From Desulfococcus sp. (GTDB taxonomy: Bacteria; Desulfobacterota; Desulfobacteria; Desulfobacterales; Desulfosalsimonadaceae): a stretch of 6,655 nucleotides of DNA. The DNA is taken from positions 1 through 6,655 of the forward strand of contig JAHECJ010000120.1 in NCBI GenBank assembly GCA_024641805.1, given 5' to 3'. Below are positions 1 to 6,251 of this stretch, in pieces. The notes below the pieces were generated by a model. That model saw nothing but the letters and a program-made list of their open reading frames with translations, did no database searches and was not told the DNA's origin. Position 1 is the first letter of the stretch, and every line of letters starts with the position of its first letter. The position numbers and the translations under genes were made by a program.

Positions 1-151
1 CCGTCTTTTCAGGCATGGGCTGAATGGATGGATCCGGCGCGTCAGTCTGGCGATTTCCGCCATTGCCCGAGATCAGCCATATACCTGCTGCCAGGACAAA
101 GCCAATCAGCACCATAGAAGTCAAAAATGTCCGTTTAGAATTATTTTTCAA
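1..151 (-). CDS. Putative lipase foldase (lipase chaperone, Lif-like), N-terminal part only
   Basis: This reading frame runs off the left edge, so only about 50 N-terminal residues are visible. It reads as a short basic start (KNNSKR), one hydrophobic helix (about residues 9-28, FLTSMVLIGFVLAAGIWLI) and then a polar, Pro/Asp-rich stretch (TDAPDPSIQPMPEK). This is the shape of lipase-specific foldases: an N-terminal inner-membrane anchor, a flexible Pro-rich linker, then a periplasmic helical domain that folds the secreted lipase. Such genes usually lie directly downstream of their lipase, as here. I chose a TTG start (149-151) because GAGG lies 5 nt before it. The only in-frame ATG visible near the N-terminus (codon 13) would cut the membrane helix. 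The frame is open back to a stop near 185-187, so CTG or ATT starts are possible. The foldase domain is outside the window, so the family call is inferred from context; another single-anchor envelope protein is possible. Confidence 0.55.
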   Translation of the reverse strand, partial: MKNNSKRTFLTSMVLIGFVLAAGIWLISGNGGNRQTDAPDPSIQPMPEKT

Positions 152-199
152 GACGGCCTCAATCTTTTTCAGGTTTCCAGATTCCTATGCTGTTTACAC

Positions 200-233
200 A
201 AAAAAAGCAGGCCGGTCAATACCGGCCTGCTTT
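200..233 (-). terminator. Intrinsic terminator after the lipase gene
   Basis: A perfect 13-bp stem (204-216 with 221-233) closes a 4-nt loop. Read on the minus strand it ends in a run of seven T (complement of the A run at 200-206). It lies about 30 nt past the lipase stop codon and before the next minus-strand gene. It should end most lipase transcripts and allow at most partial read-through into the foldase-like gene. Confidence 0.9.
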
Positions 234-264
234 AAGGATTATTTTTCAAATACTGATGCGGATT

Positions 265-1098
265 TTAATTGGGAGACAAATACTGTAGCGCTTTATCGGC
301 AACTGCCGATTTTGTTACCAGCTCCTTGTGATCATAACTTGAGAAAGTCGCCACTGCGGTGGCACCGCTGATTTGAGAAGCGTCTTTCGGGACAGCCCCG
401 TCACTGTCCGTCCAGTGGACGGTGGACAAAAGAGTCCATCCAATGGACAATTCACCGGCCCACCCCCAGCAATCCCAACCGTCACCATCGCCGCGAATGG
501 TATACATCTTTCCACCGCTGGCCATGGGACCGGGGGCTGGATAGGATTTGTTAAAAGTTCCCTGCACCCAGCTGGGCTTCAGGTTATTAACGGCAGCCGT
601 CGCACCGACAAAAAAGGAAACCCATGAGCCTTCATAAGCCAGCGGAGATCCCTGATGCGGGGTACCCAATGTCACCAGACCGGCTACTGTATTGGGATTG
701 TTGTAGATATATCTTCTTGATACCAGCCCGCCCATGCTGTGTCCGATGATTTTAATTTTAGAACTCAGCCCATAGGACTGCTGCAGTATTTGCGTTTTAG
801 TCCTCATCTGGACAGCCTGGGTCGCCACACTGTCATCCCCTGCGGAATAATTATTTTCTCCGCAGCAGATCAGCTTGCGGCCGTTAATCCATCGGGTCCA
901 CACACGGGTTGAATTGTCCGTATAAATGGCATAGACATTTCCAGAGCCGTATTTCTGGAGACATTTATCCAGAAAGCTGTCGCTCCACTGGTACTTGTTT
1001 GTCAACCCATGCACCAGAACCAGATCGTAGGTCCCTGCAAGCGCGGATACCGAAGAAAACAGAAAAATTCCCAAAGCAATTAAAATGATTTTTTTCAT
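265..1098 (-). CDS. Secreted triacylglycerol lipase / alpha-beta hydrolase
   Basis: The 277-residue product has a clear signal peptide (residues 1-21, cut after SALA), so it is exported. The mature part begins at once with the first beta strand and oxyanion-hole motif (YDLVLVHG, about 24-31). The nucleophile elbow is GHSMG with Ser121, followed by a typical lipase TLGTPHQGSP segment (143-152). Likely catalytic Asp233 lies in SDGAVP and His257 in YDHKEL, so the Ser-Asp-His triad is complete and in the usual order. The expected reaction is hydrolysis of ester bonds in acylglycerols or similar lipids outside the cytoplasm. The length matches compact bacterial lipases of about 280-300 residues. 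The start is supported by an AAAGGGGGAA ribosome site just upstream (1101-1110). Four Cys are present (46, 78, 79, 210); whether they form disulfides is unknown. A foldase-like gene follows, which suggests a Lif-dependent lipase. Exact substrate (lipid, short-chain ester or polyester) cannot be told from sequence. Confidence 0.9.
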   Translation of the reverse strand: MKKIILIALGIFLFSSVSALAGTYDLVLVHGLTNKYQWSDSFLDKCLQKYGSGNVYAIYTDNSTRVWTRWINGRKLICCGENNYSAGDDSVATQAVQMRTKTQILQQSYGLSSKIKIIGHSMGGLVSRRYIYNNPNTVAGLVTLGTPHQGSPLAYEGSWVSFFVGATAAVNNLKPSWVQGTFNKSYPAPGPMASGGKMYTIRGDGDGWDCWGWAGELSIGWTLLSTVHWTDSDGAVPKDASQISGATAVATFSSYDHKELVTKSAVADKALQYLSPN

Positions 1099-1112
1099 TT
1101 TTCCCCCTTTTG

Positions 1113-1125
1113 GTTCAACTTGAAC
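1113..1125. promoter_or_regulatory. Palindrome in the lipase leader (possible operator)
   Basis: GTTCAA-C-TTGAAC is a perfect 6-1-6 inverted repeat. It lies a few bases upstream of the lipase ribosome site and 15-27 nt before the start codon. A dimeric regulator could bind here. The one-base centre makes a tight RNA hairpin less likely. No binding protein is recognised. Confidence 0.35.
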
Positions 1126-1150
1126 ATCAAAATCTAACGTTAACGCAATT

Positions 1151-1173
1151 TATAAACATGAACATTGTTTATA
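1151..1173. promoter_or_regulatory. Inverted repeat upstream of the lipase (possible operator)
   Basis: TATAAACA (1151-1158) and TGTTTATA (1166-1173) form a perfect 8-bp inverted repeat around a 7-nt spacer, 53-75 nt before the lipase start. Size and symmetry suit a dimeric transcription factor, and the A/T-rich arms could overlap a -10 element. I could not place a convincing -35/-10 pair around it, so a role in lipase control is inferred from position only. Confidence 0.4.
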
Positions 1174-1228
1174 TATCACGGCAAAAAAAAGACTTGATTT
1201 CAAAGTAGAATATCAGAACGGGAAATTC

Positions 1229-1250
1229 AATCAGGGGAAACCTGATTTTT
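1229..1250 (+). terminator. Small terminator-like hairpin with T-run, plus strand
   Basis: AATCAGG (1229-1235) pairs with CCTGATT (1241-1247) around a 5-nt loop, and three further T follow, giving a run of five. It looks like a weak intrinsic terminator read on the plus strand, but no plus-strand gene lies upstream of it here. It may be chance, or it may stop antisense transcription into the dac-lipase gap. Confidence 0.25.
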
Positions 1251-1314
1251 CAATTCGAAAAGCCTGAAATGTATAATATATTTTTAAGCAATGGTATTAT
1301 CCGACAAGCGGCCG

Positions 1315-1349
1315 CCGGCGCAAAGGCATCGAATCTGCCCTTGCGCCGG
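1315..1349 (-). terminator. GC-rich hairpin 3' of the carboxypeptidase gene
   Basis: Arms 1315-1328 and 1336-1349 form a 14-bp stem with a 7-nt loop. In minus-strand RNA the single non-Watson-Crick position is a G-U pair, so the stem is continuous. In plus-strand RNA it would be an A-C mismatch. This suggests the structure serves the minus-strand transcript, whose stop codon is about 33 nt before it. No T-run follows, so it may be a processed or Rho-assisted 3' end rather than a classic intrinsic terminator. Confidence 0.45.
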
Positions 1350-1381
1350 TCGCACCTGGGGGATAGAAACCATCCGGGGAT

Positions 1382-2479
1382 TTATCTCAGCCGGTTTCCT
1401 TTGGACCGCTGAAAATAAAGTGCCGCAAAAAGCAGAATAATGATGGAAATATTCAGCGTGACAGCCACGTTAAATATTCCCTTGGGGATCCGGATATATT
1501 CAACTTCCTTTTCCTGCACAGCCGTTTTGGTTTCTTCCGGTTCCACTGTTTCCGGTTCCACTGTTTCAGATTTTATTTTTTCCGGGTCCGGACCTTTTTG
1601 AGCAACCGCCGGAGCCGGCGAATTAATCATCAGTTCCATAAGAGCTTTTGAAAGCAAAAGACGGGCCTGCTTATCCCGTTCTTTACTAGTGGTACTCCCT
1701 AAAACAACCGCAATGGCTCGGAGGTTATTCTTTTGGGCGGTTGCCGCTATGGAAAAACCGGCTGCATGAAAATAACCTGTTTTCAAGCCGTCACACCCCT
1801 CAAAGCTCTTTAGCAGATGGTTATGGGTTCTCATGATAAACGGCTCAGTCGCATCCGGCCGGAATTCGCGGACTTCTGTTGATGTGTATTTCAATGCTTC
1901 AGGATATTTTAATAGTTCCCGGCTGAGTATGGCCATATCCCTTGCTGTGGTGACATCCGGGTTGCTGTTTTTTGACGGCGGAAGCCCGTGTACGGAATGG
2001 AATACGGTATTTTTCATGCCGATTTCCGCGGCCTTTTTGTTCATCAAATCAACAAAAACCTCCTGGCTGCCGGTATAATGCACCGCAAGGGCCAGGGCCG
2101 CATCATTAGCAGACTGAACCATCATTGCATAAATCAACTCTTCCACCGGGAAAACTTCTTTTTCCTTTAAATACACCTGGGAACCGCCCATCTTGGAAAC
2201 CTTGGCCGATATGGTGACCTGATCAGCAAGGGAAATGTGCCCGGCCTTGACCGCATCCAGGAGAATGAGCAGGTTCATCAGCTTGATCATGCTGGCAGGA
2301 TATCCTTTTTCATCCGCATGATCTTCTGATATTACTTTCCCTGTATCGGCATCTATCACGATGGCCCCCAGGTAAGGACTTTTGGAAACTGTTTTTAAAG
2401 CAAATGCGGTAGAAATTGAACCCAGAATTAAACTTGCGGCAATCGCGCTGACCCAAAAGATAAATGCTGACTTTCTCAT
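1382..2479 (-). CDS. D-alanyl-D-alanine carboxypeptidase (peptidase S11, DacA/DacF-like penicillin-binding protein)
   Basis: This 365-residue protein carries all three active-site motifs of class C low-molecular-weight penicillin-binding proteins: SMIK (Ser63, Lys66), SAN (123-125) and KTG (233-235). It should remove the terminal D-Ala from peptidoglycan pentapeptides in the periplasm and so limit cross-linking. An N-terminal signal sequence (about 1-27, ending STAFA) exports it. After the catalytic domain comes an acidic linker (about 295-328) with ETVEP occurring twice, then a hydrophobic segment (about 334-356) and a basic tail (QRSKGNRLR). The C-terminus is therefore a transmembrane anchor, where PBP5 uses an amphipathic helix. 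The PBP5-like C-terminal beta domain seems absent; length after KTG is short. The ATG start begins a good signal peptide but has only a weak ribosome site (AGAG close by, AGGG about 12 nt away). It is likely monocistronic, with its own promoter at 2526-2555. The exact paralogue (dacA, dacC or dacF) cannot be assigned. Confidence 0.92.
   Translation of the reverse strand: MRKSAFIFWVSAIAASLILGSISTAFALKTVSKSPYLGAIVIDADTGKVISEDHADEKGYPASMIKLMNLLILLDAVKAGHISLADQVTISAKVSKMGGSQVYLKEKEVFPVEELIYAMMVQSANDAALALAVHYTGSQEVFVDLMNKKAAEIGMKNTVFHSVHGLPPSKNSNPDVTTARDMAILSRELLKYPEALKYTSTEVREFRPDATEPFIMRTHNHLLKSFEGCDGLKTGYFHAAGFSIAATAQKNNLRAIAVVLGSTTSKERDKQARLLLSKALMELMINSPAPAVAQKGPDPEKIKSETVEPETVEPEETKTAVQEKEVEYIRIPKGIFNVAVTLNISIIILLFAALYFQRSKGNRLR
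1535..1564. repeat. Two tandem copies of a 15-bp unit in the carboxypeptidase linker
   Basis: TTCCGGTTCCACTGT occurs twice back to back (1535-1549 and 1550-1564) with no mismatch, and the match continues 3 nt further. In the minus-strand gene it adds one repeat of the pentapeptide ETVEP in the linker before the C-terminal anchor. The unit is a multiple of three, so copy-number change would alter linker length and keep the frame. Confidence 0.9.
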
Positions 2480-2825
2480 ATCTCTGTAACCCTTTAAAAT
2501 AGTCTGTTGGATTTTTAAATGGCCGAGTATATCGATAATGTTTTTCCTGTGTCAAGGGGCAGGTGATAAACCGTTATATATCCCGGGAAATAATAATAGA
2601 CTTCTTCCGGCATCATCACATCTTTATCGCGTCGACCGGTTTCGTGACCCCCTCCGCCCAAACTGCGGTACGGTTTCTTCCAATAAAAATTAAGCGCCTG
2701 CTTAAAAAACTTTCTTTTTTTGAATTTTTATTATAAAATCAAGAAATTAAAATACCATTGCGTCAGAATTTCCCGTTCCATTGCCCAACATGCCGAAACA
2801 GATAACCACCGGCAGGGAGAAAATG
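2480..2825. other. Divergent intergenic region between carboxypeptidase and diguanylate cyclase genes
   Basis: This 346-nt stretch holds the minus-strand promoter at 2526-2555 and, at its right end, the ribosome site AGGGAG (2814-2819) of the cyclase. I see no convincing gene in it. The part at about 2700-2755 is very A/T-rich and contains TATAAA and TAAAAT (2732-2739), the likely place of the plus-strand promoter, but no good -35 can be set. A 6-bp hairpin (TTAAGC 2690-2695 with GCTTAA 2700-2705) has a T-run on the minus strand and could block antisense transcription. The middle (2560-2680) shows nothing I can assign. Confidence 0.5.
2526..2555 (-). promoter_or_regulatory. Sigma-70 promoter of the carboxypeptidase gene
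   Basis: On the minus strand a consensus -35 TTGACA (2550-2555) is followed after 18 nt by TATACT (2526-2531), five of six matches to the -10 consensus. Transcription would start near 2519, giving a leader of about 40 nt before the ATG at 2479. This is the best promoter in the window and suggests constitutive housekeeping expression. Confidence 0.75.
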
Positions 2826-4694
2826 ATGAAACGATTCTGGTTCCTCCTGATTGTTCAGATATTGCTTCCAGCGCAATCCGGTTTCATCCGTGACGCCAAT
2901 GCCGGGAATGCTTTGGTGATCAACCGCCAGGCAAATACTTACAACCTGGCACCCCATCTATCATCCCTTGAAGACAGGCAAGGGACCTTGACCTTCGATC
3001 AGATCCGACACACCGCTAAAAACCAGTGGCGCCCAAACTCCGATGCGACGGTTAATTTCGGCTATACCGATTCAGCCTTCTGGTTCACTTTCGAACTTAT
3101 AAGCCCTGACGTTGCCTCCCAAAACCGCGTCATTGAAATTGCCTATCCGGTGCTCGACCATATCGATATATACCAGGTATCGGCCGACGGAAAGACGCTT
3201 CATACACAAATGGGGGATAAGCAGCCGTTTTACCGGCGTCCGATTCTGCATCGTAATTTTATGCTCCCGGTTACCCTGGTACCGAATGCGCCGTTAAAAA
3301 TATTTATCCGGGTGAAAACCAGCAGTTCCATGCAGATTCCTCTCAGTCTGTGGGAAGAAAGAGACTGGATGGCCACATGCCTGAACGAGTCGCTTAACCT
3401 GGGATTGTTTTTCGGCATCATGATCATTATGGGACTTTACAACCTGTTTGTCTTTATCTCCGTGCGCGAAATCTATTACCTCTTCTATGTTTATTTTGTA
3501 TTCTGCATGACGCTTTTTCTGGCCAGCCTCAAAGGCCTAAGCTTTCAATATTTATGGCCGCAGAGCGTTCAGTGGAACGACCAGAGCATCATTGTCGGGC
3601 TCGCCGGCGCTATATTATTTTGTGCTCTTTTTATGAGGGATTTCATTTCCCTGAAGCAAAACCGACCCCTTGCGAGTAAATTCATGCTGTGTCTTGCGGC
3701 AGTATGCGCAATAATTATCGGTTCAACTTTTTTTCTACCGTACCGCCTAATGATCCAGTGGACCATTCTGACGGCCATGATTGCCATCGCCGGAGCAACC
3801 ATTATTGCTATTATCCGATGGATGGACGGCGATGTTTCCGCCCGGTATTTTATGCTGGCCTGGTCGGCCATGATGTTCGGCGGAATAATTCTCGCGGCCA
3901 ACAAGTTTGACCTGATTCCCCGTAATTTATTTACTGAAAACGCCACCTACTATGGCATGGCGTTCCAGGTCATCCTCTTGTCCATCGCCCTGGCGGAACG
4001 GTTAAACTTTGAAAAACAAACCACCCTGGCCGCCCAAATGGAGGCATACAACCAGGAACGGATTGCCCGCAAAGCTCGGGAAAATGCTTACAGAATCCAG
4101 AAACAAGCCAATGAACTCCTGGAACAGAGAGTCCGGGAAAGAACCATCGATCTTCAGCAGGCCAATGCATTGCTGGAAGCCCTCAGTGTCACCGACGGGT
4201 TGACCGGCATCAAAAACCGCCGTTATTTTGACGAGGTTTACCCCCGAGAATTTAAACGCGCCATCCGGGACGAGACCCCTTTGGCTATTCTGATGCTGGA
4301 TATCGACCTTTTTAAAAAGTTTAACGACACGCATGGTCATTTGGCCGGTGATGAATGCCTGAAAATGGTCGCATCAAAAATAGAAAATGAACTTCACCGG
4401 GTCAGCGATATGGCATTTCGCTATGGTGGGGAAGAATTCTGCGTTCTGCTGCCCAACACCCAGACCCAGGGCGCATTCATCGTGGCGGAGAGAATCCGAA
4501 GACAGATTGGAACGGCAGACTTTCTATTCAACGATCATAAAACGTCCGTCACAATCAGCGTCGGTCTGACAAGCCGCATTCCGGGAAAAGACCAGCGGCC
4601 GGATGAGTTTCTCGCTTGCGCGGACAAGGCTCTGTATCAATCAAAGCGAACCGGCCGCAACCGGGTCACTGTTTACAACGCCGATGACAATTAG
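2826..4694 (+). CDS. Membrane diguanylate cyclase with periplasmic 7TMR-DISM sensor and GGDEF domain
   Basis: This 622-residue protein should make cyclic di-GMP from two GTP at the inner membrane. Order of parts: signal peptide (about 1-26, ending DANA); a periplasmic beta-rich domain of the 7TMR-DISMED2 type (about 28-175); seven hydrophobic helices (about 192-393, 7TMR-DISM bundle); a charged helical, probably coiled-coil linker (395-451); and a GGDEF domain (about 453-617). The active-site loop is GGEEF (534-538), with metal-binding LDID (491-494) and NDTHGH. An RVSD inhibition site (525-528) sits five residues before GGEEF, so product feedback control is expected. DISMED2 domains are thought to bind carbohydrate-like or other small ligands; the signal here is unknown. 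Either of two adjacent ATGs (2823, 2826) fits; I chose 2826 because AGGGAG is then 6 nt away rather than 3. The frame extends back to TTG 2781 and ATG 2790, but these give a poor, displaced signal peptide. Confidence 0.93.
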   Translation: MKRFWFLLIVQILLPAQSGFIRDANAGNALVINRQANTYNLAPHLSSLEDRQGTLTFDQIRHTAKNQWRPNSDATVNFGYTDSAFWFTFELISPDVASQNRVIEIAYPVLDHIDIYQVSADGKTLHTQMGDKQPFYRRPILHRNFMLPVTLVPNAPLKIFIRVKTSSSMQIPLSLWEERDWMATCLNESLNLGLFFGIMIIMGLYNLFVFISVREIYYLFYVYFVFCMTLFLASLKGLSFQYLWPQSVQWNDQSIIVGLAGAILFCALFMRDFISLKQNRPLASKFMLCLAAVCAIIIGSTFFLPYRLMIQWTILTAMIAIAGATIIAIIRWMDGDVSARYFMLAWSAMMFGGIILAANKFDLIPRNLFTENATYYGMAFQVILLSIALAERLNFEKQTTLAAQMEAYNQERIARKARENAYRIQKQANELLEQRVRERTIDLQQANALLEALSVTDGLTGIKNRRYFDEVYPREFKRAIRDETPLAILMLDIDLFKKFNDTHGHLAGDECLKMVASKIENELHRVSDMAFRYGGEEFCVLLPNTQTQGAFIVAERIRRQIGTADFLFNDHKTSVTISVGLTSRIPGKDQRPDEFLACADKALYQSKRTGRNRVTVYNADDN

Positions 4695-4740
4695 TATGAT
4701 TACTGACTTGAAGGAATGAGAATAGCATAAAAATAACTTT

Positions 4741-4769
4741 TCAGCCATTAGGCCCTGACTTTATTTTAT
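4741..4769 (+). terminator. Weak hairpin with T-rich tail between the cyclase and the next gene
   Basis: TCAGCC, a 4-nt loop ATTA, and GGCCCTGA can form an interrupted stem with a 2-nt bulge, followed by CTTTATTTTA. It lies 46 nt after the cyclase stop and 12 nt before the next start codon. It may partly terminate cyclase transcripts. The stem is short, so this is a weak call. Confidence 0.25.
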
Positions 4770-4781
4770 GAGAGAAACAAA

Positions 4782-5546
4782 ATGAAATTCCGGCTTTTCA
4801 CATGTACATTTTTTTTTATCCTTTTCGCATTATCTGCTGCTTTGGTGCAAGCGGATATAATCATTCTGAAGAACGGGGGGGTCATTGAGGAGGTCACCAT
4901 CCAGGACGAGGGCGACACTCTTTATTGTGAAAGTGCTGAAAGAACCTATTACATCAACAAAAATACGGTTGAATCAATCATCCGGACCGGTCCGGAAACT
5001 TTTTTCGAAAGGGCCAAGGATTTTGTTATATCCCTTCCCCAGCAGACCCGCCTGTTTGTCAAAAATTATTTTGCGTTTGCGGCAACGGTCCTCGGCATAT
5101 TGATTCTTCTGCTGGCGCTACTCGTATTTAAAGCGCTGTGGGTGAACATTTCACCGATTTTCAAGGCAAGAACCCGGCGGCGGGACGTCATCAAAGCTGT
5201 CAAACAGCTGGATCCGGATGAAAAATCCGTATTGCGGGAATTTTACATACAGCAGGCAAACACGCTTGAAATGCCGGTAGAAGATGTTGTTGTCTCCGGG
5301 CTGATCAAGAAAGGAATTCTTCAGACGACGCGCGACAAAGGGCAATATTCAGCCGGTGGCCTGCTGCTGCCGGTAATTGTCTCCACTGTTGCCATAAAAC
5401 ATATAAAACCCCGAAAGATCGGCATGCCGTCAAATCTCAATGACCCGAAAGCGCGGGAAAAATTATCAAAATCACGTCCCCGGTATATGTATGAAATGGC
5501 CGGTTTTTATAAATCCCTTGAAAAAAAGGGCGCTGACAGGTGGTGA
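4782..5546 (+). CDS. Unrecognised one-pass inner-membrane protein with small periplasmic domain and cytoplasmic helical domain
   Basis: I do not recognise a named family for the whole 254-residue protein. It has a signal peptide or first membrane anchor (1-24, ending VQA). A small beta-rich periplasmic module (about 25-68) follows, beginning DIIILKNGGVIEEVTI and ending YINKNTVESI. This pattern, LKNG-x-VIE then beta strands closing with I-x-x-I, occurs in many deltaproteobacterial envelope proteins. A strong transmembrane helix spans about 98-120, then a basic stop-transfer patch (KARTRRRD). The cytoplasmic part (about 133-254) starts with a helical segment (AVKQLDPDEKSVLREF ... VVVSGLIKKGIL, 139-180) that looks like a winged-helix or similar fold. 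A second mildly hydrophobic stretch follows (192-205), then a charged tail. The start has GAGAG (4770-4774) 7 nt upstream. It lies 87 nt after the cyclase on the same strand, so co-transcription is possible. Passing a periplasmic cue to the cytoplasm is a guess from topology only. Confidence 0.8.
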   Translation: MKFRLFTCTFFFILFALSAALVQADIIILKNGGVIEEVTIQDEGDTLYCESAERTYYINKNTVESIIRTGPETFFERAKDFVISLPQQTRLFVKNYFAFAATVLGILILLLALLVFKALWVNISPIFKARTRRRDVIKAVKQLDPDEKSVLREFYIQQANTLEMPVEDVVVSGLIKKGILQTTRDKGQYSAGGLLLPVIVSTVAIKHIKPRKIGMPSNLNDPKAREKLSKSRPRYMYEMAGFYKSLEKKGADRW

Positions 5547-5578
5547 CCCTGGAGTAACGAATAGGACTTAACAGCGGC

Positions 5579-5604
5579 AAAAAAGATTCATCGGTGCGGC
5601 ACCG
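5579..5604 (-). terminator. Probable terminator of the PilZ gene
   Basis: On the minus strand CGGTG-CCG-CACCG (5592-5604) is followed, after ATGAATC, by a run of six T (complement of the A run at 5579-5584). GATT and AATC flanking the core could lengthen the stem. It lies 58 nt past the PilZ stop. The T-run is further from the core stem than usual, so strength is uncertain. It sits in the convergent gap and may also limit plus-strand read-through. Confidence 0.45.
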
Positions 5605-5661
5605 GCTATTGGATAATCTATTTTTCGTGCGAATCAGTGACCGGTGATGACCATCAACCTG

Positions 5662-6039
5662 CTAAAAAATATCCTCTATTGTGGCATGATTTTTTAAAAA
5701 AACTTCCAACTGGGAAACCTGGCTGCTATTTAATTCACCGAACTGAACCCCCACCCGTCTTTTAATGAATGTATTGAAAAGACTTTTACTGTCTAAATAA
5801 GATTCTGAAATTTTTTTCCCGGGAACATCTCTCAGGTAAAAAACCCGGCCGGTCACAAAAATATCCGTATCAAACATATCCGGAATATTCTCAGCATTTG
5901 CAATGGTCAGCAGAGAAATCCCGCCCTTGCTTATATTCTTGATTTTACATAAAATTTTCGAATCATTTTCAATAAAAGCAAAAGATTCATCGCGCACCTT
6001 GAACCGTTTATGTATTCTACGGTCTATACGATTGCCCAT
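5662..6039 (-). CDS. PilZ-domain protein, putative c-di-GMP receptor
   Basis: This 125-residue protein is essentially one PilZ domain. Both c-di-GMP-binding motifs are intact: R-IHK-R (Arg8 to Arg12) near the start and N-IS-KGG (Asn35, Ser37, Gly40) after the first strand. The end has the usual RRVGVQFGEL strand and a C-terminal helix (SSQVSQLEVFLKN). There is no signal peptide or membrane segment, so it should act in the cytoplasm by changing shape when c-di-GMP is bound and contacting a partner. The middle (about 50-90) is longer and more charged than in minimal PilZ domains. I chose the ATG at 6037-6039 because GGGAGGT (6047-6053) is 7 nt upstream. An in-frame ATG two codons earlier abuts that site. 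A diguanylate cyclase lies nearby, but on the other strand, so a functional link is inferred. The output (motility, exopolysaccharide, other) cannot be told. Confidence 0.9.
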   Translation of the reverse strand: MGNRIDRRIHKRFKVRDESFAFIENDSKILCKIKNISKGGISLLTIANAENIPDMFDTDIFVTGRVFYLRDVPGKKISESYLDSKSLFNTFIKRRVGVQFGELNSSQVSQLEVFLKNHATIEDIF

Positions 6040-6046
6040 GATCATG

Positions 6047-6053
6047 ACCTCCC
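6047..6053 (-). promoter_or_regulatory. Strong ribosome site that fixes the PilZ start
   Basis: GGGAGGT on the minus strand is close to the full Shine-Dalgarno consensus. It is 7 nt from the ATG at 6039 but only 1 nt from the upstream in-frame ATG at 6045, so the downstream ATG is the likely start. Confidence 0.8.
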
Positions 6054-6184
6054 TTTCAAAAAAATCATGATTCGCGCTGACACAACCGGTTATTCGGATT
6101 ATTTCACAACCCGTCCTTAGGCTGAACTGAAAATCTTCGGATATTCATTGGGTCAGTGCAACGTTAAATTTTTTAATTGAAACT

Positions 6185-6213
6185 AATATAACACATTCCA
6201 ACCAGGAAATCAA
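6185..6213 (-). promoter_or_regulatory. Promoter of the PilZ gene
   Basis: On the minus strand TTGATT (6208-6213) is separated by 17 nt from TATATT (6185-6190), and a TG lies one base before the -10 (extended -10). Transcription would begin near 6178, leaving a leader of about 140 nt before the PilZ start. It is in the gap after the HtrA stop, so PilZ probably has its own transcript. Confidence 0.65.
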
Positions 6214-6251
6214 CTTTAACCAATCAAACTTATTTAAAAAACAGGATAGTA

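Noticed and set aside
24..371. A plus-strand open frame of 115 codons at the left end
   Set aside because: It runs antisense across the terminator and both the lipase 3' end and the foldase-like start, with no ribosome site and no domain-like sequence. The minus-strand frames explain the region better.
2781..2825. Upstream TTG (2781) or ATG (2790) as the cyclase start
   Set aside because: They would put a polar, charged stretch before the signal peptide and have no ribosome site, while AGGGAG stands just before the ATG pair at 2823/2826.
3569..4340. Long minus-strand open frames inside the cyclase gene
   Set aside because: They are antisense shadows of a well-supported 7TMR-DISM and GGDEF protein and lack recognisable motifs or ribosome sites.
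4782..5546. Assignment of the unknown membrane protein as a superinfection-exclusion (SieB-like) protein
   Set aside because: The helical segment after the membrane helix has a faint similarity in style (DEKxVLRxF, then VxxLxxxGIL), but the signal peptide and periplasmic module do not fit, and there are no phage genes nearby.
6040..6180. A c-di-GMP riboswitch ahead of the PilZ gene
   Set aside because: The conserved core and tetraloop/receptor features of the known c-di-GMP-I class were not found by eye. The leader stays unexplained.
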